Shown one piece after another: positions 1 to 5,151 of a stretch of DNA of 6,706 bases; within the stretch, counting starts at the first letter, position 1, and the number at the start of each line of letters is the position of its first letter. A program made the position numbers and the translations under genes. Source of the DNA: JASFTV01 sp050050615 (GTDB lineage Bacteria; Desulfobacterota; DSM-4660; Desulfatiglandales; HGW-15); assembly GCA_050050615.1 (NCBI GenBank), contig JASFTV010000189.1, forward strand, positions 1-6,706, in the 5' to 3' direction. The notes beneath the pieces were generated by a model, which did no database searches, was not told the DNA's origin, and saw nothing but the letters and a program-made list of their open reading frames with translations.

Positions 1-108
1 CAGGCGCGGGACAAGCGCGCGGAAGGCCTCCCGGGAATGGCCATGGAAGTAGCTCCGTGGAATTGGCTGCGAAGGTGTTCCGCCCGCCTTTGCTACCCCT
101 TTTTGCAT
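1..108 (-). CDS. Unrecognised protein, N-terminal fragment (runs off left edge)
   Basis: This is an open frame of 36 codons with no stop, reading leftwards from an ATG at 108-106 and leaving the window at base 1. It begins MQKGVAKAGGTPSQ and ends HSREAFRALVPRL. A good Shine-Dalgarno sequence (GAGGA, complement of 115-119) lies six bases upstream of the ATG. Codons toward the window edge mostly end in G or C, as expected of real coding sequence. It lies 107 nt downstream of der on the same strand with no obvious terminator between, so the two could share a transcript. I do not recognise the family from so short a piece and assign no function. A second open minus-strand frame starts at 151 (MEVSFEKRRA) but has no ribosome binding site and reads less like a protein. 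The existence of a gene here is probable, not certain. Confidence 0.45.
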   Translation of the reverse strand, partial: MQKGVAKAGGTPSQPIPRSYFHGHSREAFRALVPRL

Positions 109-215
109 AACTGTTCCTCGATGCCCTTCGTTTTTCAAAAGAGACCTCCATGGCTCGCACGAAGCACCGATTCGTTTTTGGACAGGAATGAGATCTTATG
201 GCGTCGTAAGACATG

Positions 216-1520
216 TCATCTTTTCTTGAAGATCAGCTTGATGGGTGTCCAATCAAGGCCAAGCTGTTTCCTCAACTGGTTTATCATGAAACGTTGATAG
301 GAAAAATGAACCATTTCCGGCCTATTAACAAAGACCACGAAGGTGGGGGGCTTGATACCGGCTTGGGTTGCATATAAGAGCTTCAGCTCACCCCGCCCCG
401 TTCTGGGTGGCGGTCTTTTTCGGATCATCTCCTCTATGGCCCTGTTAACCACCCCGGTGCCGATCCTGCGGCAGTATTGCCCGTAAAGGGGTTCGATCCT
501 ACGGAAGAGTTCATTCACCCGCTCGCCGGTAAGGGCTGAAAGGTTGAGCCTGGGAGCGAAGGAGACAAACCTCAATTGCCGATCTATGCCATTCTCAAGG
601 TGTTTTCTCTTTACAGGGTCTTTTTGAACAAGGTCCCATTTGTTCACCGCAAGGATGAGCGCACGACCACGCTCAAAAGCATAGCCGCAGATTCGGGCAT
701 CCTGATCCGCGATCCCTGCTGCGGCATCCAGAACAACGATCGCCACATGACAACGGTCGAGGCTTTTGAGGGCCTTGATCATAGAGAATTTCTCTATCTT
801 TTCCTTGACCCGGGCTTTTCTTCTGATGCCAGCCGTATCTATGAGCAGATACGCTTTGCCCCCCAGGGTGAACGGGGTGTCCACGGCATCCCGGGTCGTT
901 CCCGGTGACTCGCTCACCAAAAGACGGTCGGAACCTAAAAGACGATTGATGAGGGACGATTTACCGACATTTGGCCTTCCCAGGATGGCCACTCTGATTC
1001 TGTCATCCTCTTCTTCAGCCTCAGCTTGCGGAAGCCCTTTGACCAGATCTTTGATGAGAGCCTTTACGCCATAACCATGGGCCGCAGAAACGGCATAGAC
1101 CTTCTCTACGCCGAGCCTGTAAAAATCAGAGACCAGATGGTCATGCTCAGGGCCATCAATCTTGTTGACCGCCAGGAACATACCCTTCTGAGAGCGACGG
1201 AGGACATCGGCTATATCCTCATCCCCCGGCATGATCCCCTCACGGCCATCCACCATGAAAATGATCCTGTCGGCATCCTCAATGGCCTTGACCACTTGCC
1301 GCCTTACCTGCTCTACGAGCGGTTCGCGGTCTGTATCATCAAATCCTCCCGTATCCACGATGGTCAGAGAATACTCTTCCCATCGTATGGGTGCATACAG
1401 ACGGTCCCGTGTGATCCCTGGCTCATCATCCACAAGTGCGTCTCTTGATCTTGAGAGCCGGTTAAAAAGGGTCGATTTACCGACGTTGGGTCGACCCACT
1501 ATGGCTACTACGGAAGTCAT
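216..1520 (-). CDS. der: Ribosome biogenesis GTPase Der (EngA)
   Basis: Der is a cytoplasmic GTPase with two tandem G domains that binds the 50S subunit and is needed for its late assembly. The 434-residue length fits the family (about 430-490). Visible in G domain 1: Walker A GRPNVGKS at residues 9-16, switch-region GITRD 35-39, DTGG 56-59, NKID 119-122 and a G5-like VSAA 144-147. An acidic linker (about 165-173) follows. G domain 2 has a second GRPNVGKS at 181-188, GTTRD 207-211, DTAG 228-231 and NKWD 293-296. The C-terminal region, about 350-434, is the KH-like domain and ends in a basic tail (IFKKR). Start choice: the first G1 motif begins nine residues in, as usual for Der, so the ATG at 1520 is right even though no clear Shine-Dalgarno precedes it. 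The stop is TGA at 218-216. It is transcribed divergently from pyrG. All catalytic motifs are intact. Confidence 0.97.
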   Translation of the reverse strand: MTSVVAIVGRPNVGKSTLFNRLSRSRDALVDDEPGITRDRLYAPIRWEEYSLTIVDTGGFDDTDREPLVEQVRRQVVKAIEDADRIIFMVDGREGIMPGDEDIADVLRRSQKGMFLAVNKIDGPEHDHLVSDFYRLGVEKVYAVSAAHGYGVKALIKDLVKGLPQAEAEEEDDRIRVAILGRPNVGKSSLINRLLGSDRLLVSESPGTTRDAVDTPFTLGGKAYLLIDTAGIRRKARVKEKIEKFSMIKALKSLDRCHVAIVVLDAAAGIADQDARICGYAFERGRALILAVNKWDLVQKDPVKRKHLENGIDRQLRFVSFAPRLNLSALTGERVNELFRRIEPLYGQYCRRIGTGVVNRAIEEMIRKRPPPRTGRGELKLLYATQAGIKPPTFVVFVNRPEMVHFSYQRFMINQLRKQLGLDWTPIKLIFKKR

Positions 1521-1614
1521 AGGCTAAAGCATTAGAATGACTCATCTTGGTGATTCGTTCAAAGGATGCTCTGGCAGTCTTTTTCCAAAAACTCTGCAGT
1601 GGCAATATGTTCCA

Positions 1615-1644
1615 TAATCTTAGGGGTTTTTCTCAGACGGTCAA
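1615..1644 (-). promoter_or_regulatory. Candidate sigma-70 promoter for der
   Basis: On the minus strand, TTGACC (complement of 1639-1644) is followed after 18 nt by GATTAT (complement of 1615-1620). An overlapping TTGACT (complement of 1644-1649) could be an alternative -35 box. Transcription would begin near 1608, about 88 nt before the der ATG. The -35 box matches consensus in five of six positions; the -10 box is weaker. Confidence 0.3.
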
Positions 1645-1701
1645 GTCAATATCTCATTCCACGGGAGCTGGAAAATTTCACACACACTTCCGTTTATGCA
1701 C

Positions 1702-1730
1702 TTGACTGTGCGCGGAAAAACCAATATATT
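1702..1730 (+). promoter_or_regulatory. Sigma-70-type promoter for pyrG
   Basis: TTGACT at 1702-1707 and TATATT at 1725-1730 are separated by exactly 17 nt, each matching the TTGACA/TATAAT consensus at five of six positions. It points toward pyrG. Transcription would begin near 1737, giving a 5' leader of about 194 nt. This is the best promoter match I found in the window. Confidence 0.6.
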
Positions 1731-1850
1731 GTGCTGAAAGAAACAAGCAATCTCACATGTTGTATTTTATGCGATTTCCGGGGTAGGTCTGTCAGCTCTC
1801 TAATCAAAGCTATATATGATTTTGATTGCAAAGGGAACAATCCGATCCTA

Positions 1851-1914
1851 AAGGGCCTTAGGCTAGAAGAGATGGACCAACCCCTGAGTGAGTCGTAGGA
1901 AAACCTTAGCCCTT
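1851..1914 (+). promoter_or_regulatory. Possible stem in pyrG leader
   Basis: AAGGGC at 1851-1856 can pair with GCCCTT at 1909-1914, and AGG at 1860-1862 with CCT at 1904-1906, enclosing a loop of about 40 nt. The 3' arm ends 16 nt before the pyrG ATG, so folding would sit over the region where a ribosome binds. No clear Shine-Dalgarno lies in that stretch. The pairing is short and may be chance. Confidence 0.25.
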
Positions 1915-1930
1915 CCGAGTTTTACACATT

Positions 1931-3511
1931 ATGCCCACCAAATACATTATTGTTACCGGTGGCGTCCTCTCAGGCCTGGGAAAAGGGATAGCCGCCGCCT
2001 CAATTGGCCATCTTCTTTCCTCGAGACTCAAGATCATTCCCATCAAATGCGACGGATACCTCAATGTCGACCCAGGGACCATGAACCCTTTTGAGCATGG
2101 AGAGGTGTTTGTGCTGGATGATGGGGGTGAAGTGGATATGGATTTCGGCCATTACGAGCGTTTCTTGGCCGTGAGCTGCAAGTCAAACTGGAATCTGACC
2201 ATGGGCAAGGTGTTTGACATGGTCAGGCAGAAGGAGAGGCGAGGGGACTACCTTGGGAGGACGGTTCAGTACATCCCCCACGTCACTGATGTGATCAAGA
2301 AACATGTCTTCGACATTGCCAGGGAGGAGGCCGCGGATCTCATCATCGTGGAGATTGGGGGAACGGTGGGAGACATTGAAAACGAACTGTTTCTCGAGGC
2401 GATGCGGCAGATAAAAGAAGACGTGGGCAGAGAGAACATTATTTATGTTCATCTGACCTATGTGCCCATACCACATGGCGTGAATGAACAGAAATCCAAG
2501 CCCACCCAGCAGAGTGTGAACTTGCTGAAGCAAAGGGGTATTTTCCCTGATGTGATCATCGGTCGATGTTCCCAGTTCTTGACTAGGGAGATAAAGGCGA
2601 AGATATCCAATTTTTGTGATGTTGAACCCCAGGCCGTGATTACGGGACTCGATGTGGAAGATATATATGAGATCCCCCTCATCTTTGAGAAGGAAGGTCT
2701 TGCGGAGATCCTACATAAGAAGCTTAATATCTACAGCCCTCCGGACATGCGAAAATGGAAACTGTGGATCGATAACCTCAGGAGCCCCAAAAAAGAGATC
2801 ACCGTCGGCATGTGTGGTAAGTACACCAAACTGGTCGACTCTTATGCCTCCATCATAGAATCCTTCAATCATTGTTCGGCCCATCTGGGTTGCAAAATAA
2901 ATCTGAAATGGGTGGAGACCACGGATCTGAAAGACACCTCTTTCCTGGATGGCGTAGATGGGGTGGTTGTCCCGGGAGGGTTCGGACACAGGGGCACAGA
3001 GGGTAAAATAGAGGTCATTCGTATGGCCAGAGAGAGGAACATCCCTTTCCTCGGACTCTGTCTGGGGCTTCAGCTGGCGGTCATCGAGTTCTCACGGAAC
3101 CTGTGCGGGCTTGCCGGGGCGAATTCCACTGAGATGGACCCTGACACGCCCCACCCGGTTATCGACATTCTACCGGAGCAAAAACAAATCACGGACAAGG
3201 GCGGAACCATGAGACTTGGCGCCTATCCCGCGGTCTTGAAGGAGGGTTCTCTGGTTCAATCTCTTTATCAATCAACCGAAGTTTCGGAAAGACACCGCCA
3301 TCGATATGAGGTCAACCCGGAATATCACGGGATTATCACCGAAAAAGGCATGGTTTTTTCCGGCTGTTCCAGGGATGGGAGATTGGTGGAGTTCATTGAA
3401 TTACCCTCCCTGAAATTCTTTTTGGCCACCCAGGCCCATCCGGAATTGAAATCCAGAATGGAAGCCCCTGCCCCCCTCTTTTACGGCTTCGTCAAAGCCT
3501 GCCTGAATTGA
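1931..3511 (+). CDS. pyrG: CTP synthase (glutamine-hydrolysing)
   Basis: PyrG converts UTP, ATP and glutamine to CTP, the last step of pyrimidine nucleotide synthesis, in the cytoplasm as a tetramer. At 526 residues it is slightly shorter than the E. coli enzyme (545). N-terminal amidoligase domain (about 1-265): P-loop GGVLSGLGKG 10-19 with Lys18, HGEVFV 56-61, predicted Mg ligands Asp71 (DMDFGHYERF) and Glu141 (VEIGGTVGDIE), and PIPHGVNEQKSKPTQ. C-terminal class I glutamine amidotransferase domain (about 285-526): oxyanion-loop PGGFGHRG, nucleophile Cys377 in GLCLGLQ, GGTMRLGAYP, ERHRHRYEVNPEY, and His503/Glu505 in QAHPE completing the triad. All catalytic residues are present. Unusual: the usual D-P-Y near residue 42 is D-G-Y, with TMNPFEHGEVFVLDDGGEVD replacing the form typical of proteobacteria. 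The start fits the family, although no clear ribosome binding site precedes it. It is probably transcribed alone from 1702-1730. Confidence 0.97.
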   Translation: MPTKYIIVTGGVLSGLGKGIAAASIGHLLSSRLKIIPIKCDGYLNVDPGTMNPFEHGEVFVLDDGGEVDMDFGHYERFLAVSCKSNWNLTMGKVFDMVRQKERRGDYLGRTVQYIPHVTDVIKKHVFDIAREEAADLIIVEIGGTVGDIENELFLEAMRQIKEDVGRENIIYVHLTYVPIPHGVNEQKSKPTQQSVNLLKQRGIFPDVIIGRCSQFLTREIKAKISNFCDVEPQAVITGLDVEDIYEIPLIFEKEGLAEILHKKLNIYSPPDMRKWKLWIDNLRSPKKEITVGMCGKYTKLVDSYASIIESFNHCSAHLGCKINLKWVETTDLKDTSFLDGVDGVVVPGGFGHRGTEGKIEVIRMARERNIPFLGLCLGLQLAVIEFSRNLCGLAGANSTEMDPDTPHPVIDILPEQKQITDKGGTMRLGAYPAVLKEGSLVQSLYQSTEVSERHRHRYEVNPEYHGIITEKGMVFSGCSRDGRLVEFIELPSLKFFLATQAHPELKSRMEAPAPLFYGFVKACLN

Positions 3512-3552
3512 CGGTCATTCGAATTTTTCGTCTGATCCTCTGAGACTATGAA

Positions 3553-3575
3553 TAGGCCCATCCTTTTGGTGCCTA
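3553..3575 (+). terminator. Stem-loop after pyrG, possible weak terminator
   Basis: TAGGCCCA (3553-3560) pairs with TGG-T-GCCTA (3567-3575), giving eight base pairs with one bulged T and the loop TCCTTT. It starts 42 nt after the pyrG stop. The bases that follow (AATGTTTCG) are not a proper T tract, so it may instead be an mRNA 3'-end structure. Confidence 0.35.
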
Positions 3576-3699
3576 AATGTTTCGCTTGGGGATTATCAAC
3601 TTTCGTTTGGTTTTCTAATCTAGTAATATGAATTTCCCTACCCGTTTAGGGTTATGAGAAGGCATCATGAATAGGTTTCAAAAAGCTAAGGTATTACAA

Positions 3700-3711
3700 A
3701 TTCTTAAGAAT
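3700..3711. promoter_or_regulatory. 12-nt perfect palindrome, candidate operator
   Basis: ATTCTTAAGAAT is its own reverse complement and lies immediately upstream of the first ATG of the adaptor gene, at the head of the efflux module. Efflux operons are often controlled by local dimeric repressors binding such sites, but no regulator gene is in view. A 12-nt AT-rich palindrome can also occur by chance. Confidence 0.25.
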
Positions 3712-3713
3712 AT

Positions 3714-4856
3714 ATGCTACAGAACCGGCAGGACTTCTTGAGGAGAAAGCAGACTGTGACAGGAGGACGGTTAATACGATTTGGAATCACGCTGGCGTTA
3801 GTTCTTCGGTTTTGCATGGGTGGATCGGGGGCTGCGGGCGCTGGAGAGTCTAAGGGAAACGTGGCTTCGCCCGTGAAGGTCGAAATAATCGAAAAAAGAA
3901 CCGTAAGACCTTATGTTTCGCTTATCGGAACGGTTGAGCCGTTCAGGAAAAGTACGGTCGCCTCTGAGATTGAGGGTTTGGTTATCGCTTTTCCCGCCAG
4001 GCGGGGGCAGAAAGTCAGCAGGGGAGAGGTGCTGGCGAGAATTGAAACAAAGCCGCTGCTTCTGGATCTCAAACAGGCCGAAGCCTCCCTGGCTGAGGCA
4101 AATGAAAACTACAAGAATGCCTTGTCAGAACTTCGCAGGGCGGAGGAGCTGTTCAAGGAAAAGACCATCTCGAGCAGATCCTATGATGATGCCCTATACA
4201 GTGCAAGCGCGATGAAGCAGAGAATTCATGCGCTGGAGTCGAGGATAGAGGCTATCAAATATGATGTGGCGCGTTGCCGTATAAGAGCGCCCTTTTCCGG
4301 ATTTGTGGTCGAAGAACATACCCAGGTGGGCCAGTGGCTGAAGGAGGGCAGTGCGGTCGTTACGATTGTGGAATTGGACCCATTGCTGATTTCTGTTCCA
4401 GTGCCGGATCGCTATATCCATTTTCTGAAGAGGGGGCAGGAGGTCAGCCTAGAGTTTGATTTTCTTCCCGGCCATAGAACACGGGTTGGTTCCGTGCGTG
4501 ATATCATTCCTCAAGGAAACGAGAGGGCGAGGACCTTTCCGGTGCAGATTAGCGTGACCAACAAGGATTTTTCCATTCTGGCAGGCATGTCACCAAAAGT
4601 CCGTTTTCCCGCTGGAGAACCTTATGAAGCGCTTCTGGTTCATAAAGATGCTGTGGTGACCAGTGGGGATAGTCATCACATATTTGTTGTTCGTGATGGA
4701 AAGGCCATTCGCGAAGAGGTCACAGAGGGGCAGGCCTTCGGAAGCCTTGTGGCGGTGGAAGGGCACCTCTCCGCCGGCGAGATGGTCGTCGTCGAAGGGA
4801 ATGAACGACTGAGGCCAGCGCAAGAGGTACACGCCACAGAGCGAAAAGGCGGGTAG
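3714..4856 (+). CDS. RND efflux periplasmic adaptor (HlyD/AcrA family)
   Basis: This adaptor should bridge an inner-membrane RND pump and an outer-membrane channel. In the 380-residue frame, a basic start and hydrophobic stretch (about 20-34) form a Sec-type signal or anchor. Cys34 is preceded by L-R-F, not a proper lipobox, so a lipoprotein is unlikely; cleavage near AGA (about 43) is possible. Then come the first lipoyl half (about 70-112: IGTVEP, AxRGQKVSRGEVLA), an alpha-hairpin coiled coil (about 115-187), the second lipoyl half with IRAPFSGFV (190-198) and VGQWLKEGS, a beta-barrel (about 220-295) and a membrane-proximal domain ending in GNERLRPAQEV. Start uncertain: the ATG at 3714 is the first in frame but lacks a ribosome binding site, whereas the GTG at 3756 has GAGGAG ten bases upstream and would still begin before the signal segment. 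It is followed 295 nt later by the pump gene. Substrate unknown. Confidence 0.92.
   Translation: MLQNRQDFLRRKQTVTGGRLIRFGITLALVLRFCMGGSGAAGAGESKGNVASPVKVEIIEKRTVRPYVSLIGTVEPFRKSTVASEIEGLVIAFPARRGQKVSRGEVLARIETKPLLLDLKQAEASLAEANENYKNALSELRRAEELFKEKTISSRSYDDALYSASAMKQRIHALESRIEAIKYDVARCRIRAPFSGFVVEEHTQVGQWLKEGSAVVTIVELDPLLISVPVPDRYIHFLKRGQEVSLEFDFLPGHRTRVGSVRDIIPQGNERARTFPVQISVTNKDFSILAGMSPKVRFPAGEPYEALLVHKDAVVTSGDSHHIFVVRDGKAIREEVTEGQAFGSLVAVEGHLSAGEMVVVEGNERLRPAQEVHATERKGG
3740..3745 (+). promoter_or_regulatory. Shine-Dalgarno favouring a GTG start at 3756
   Basis: GAGGAG lies ten bases before an in-frame GTG (3756-3758) inside the longest adaptor frame. The ATG at 3714 has only AT-rich sequence upstream. 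Starting at 3756 removes 14 residues and gives a compact signal peptide (VTGGRLIRFGITLALVL). Confidence 0.45.
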
Positions 4857-5151
4857 AAGCCTACCAAGAGTTAGAAACCATGTGCTTTGGGTATGGCGAG
4901 TTGTTTGGGCTTGCTTTGAGCGGTGCCCAAGAAGAGGACCTTTCTTGGAGTACTGGAGTATTGGAGTACTGGAAGATTGGAAAATTGGAATATTGGGCCA
5001 AACAAGAAATCCCAACCTTTCTGTTTTTTGCTTTTCCCAATACTCCAATATTCCATCACTCCATCATTCCAAAAGACAATGAAAAAACAGGATCAACCCT
5101 CTGTAGGGACGAATCACAGCCAAATCTTGTAGGCTGGGAGTGTATTCTTCT
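4857..5151. other. Adaptor-pump intergenic region carrying an inverted octamer repeat
   Basis: These 295 nt separate the two genes of the efflux module, which are normally adjacent or overlapping. The centre is the palindromic octamer element (4947-5070). The flanks (4857-4946 and 5071-5135) show no gene, no clear promoter and no target-site duplication that I can find. GGGAG at 5136-5140 is the likely ribosome binding site of the pump. Overlapping small frames across this stretch on both strands are explained by the repeat. Confidence 0.7.
4947..5070. repeat. Inverted arrays of an 8-nt repeat forming a long hairpin
   Basis: The left arm (4947-4994, then GGG to 4997) is six tandem octamers: GGAGTACT, GGAGTATT, GGAGTACT, GGAAGATT, GGAAAATT, GGAATATT. 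The right arm (5036-5070), read on the opposite strand, is four: GGAATGAT, GGAGTGAT, GGAATATT, GGAGTATT, then GGG. Consensus is GGARTATT. The arms pair at 26 of 35 positions across a 38-nt centre. Within that centre AAACAAGAAA (5000-5009) pairs with TTTCTGTTT (5018-5026) with one bulge, extending the hairpin to a loop of about eight bases. Because the unit is 8 nt, all three frames on one strand read the same cyclic peptide (EYWSIGVL) and the other strand reads NTPILQYS, which explains the spurious small frames here. From memory I associate similar arrays with deltaproteobacterial genomes; mechanism of spread and function are unknown. Confidence 0.85.

Larger units (their letters stand above)
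1521..1930. other. Divergent der/pyrG intergenic control region
   Basis: These 410 nt separate the two divergent starts. I see no convincing gene. A 110-codon plus-strand frame at 1566-1898 crosses the predicted pyrG promoter, resembles no family I know and has no supporting binding site. The region holds a strong candidate pyrG promoter (1702-1730), a weaker der candidate (1615-1644) and a possible leader stem (1851-1914), each listed separately. The pyrG leader would be about 194 nt, long for a plain housekeeping gene, and leaves room for post-initiation control. I recognise no known riboswitch. Confidence 0.6.

Noticed and set aside
194..211. TCTTA/TAAGA inverted repeat just after der
   Set aside because: It has only five base pairs, low GC and no following T tract on the der strand, so I do not call a terminator.
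1566..1898. 110-codon plus-strand frame between der and pyrG
   Set aside because: It spans the pyrG promoter, has mixed unstructured composition, no good ribosome binding site and no recognisable motif.
3624..3629. TAATAT as a -10 box for the adaptor gene
   Set aside because: The -10 match is good, but the hexamer 17 nt upstream (TTTCGT) is a poor -35 box, so I do not list it as a promoter.
3548..3675. Nine-base direct repeat ATGAATAGG on each side of the pyrG-adaptor gap
   Set aside because: A repeat this short within about 200 nt is expected by chance fairly often, and nothing element-like lies between the copies.
4590..5059. Minus-strand frames ending or starting across the adaptor 3' end and the repeat
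   Set aside because: They are antisense to the adaptor coding region, and their N-terminal parts are the complementary-strand reading of the octamers (PILQYS-like). No ribosome binding site or family resemblance was seen.
4947..5070. Octamer arrays read as a CRISPR array
   Set aside because: Units are contiguous 8-mers with no spacers and in two orientations, unlike 24-40-nt CRISPR repeats separated by unique spacers, and no cas gene is present.
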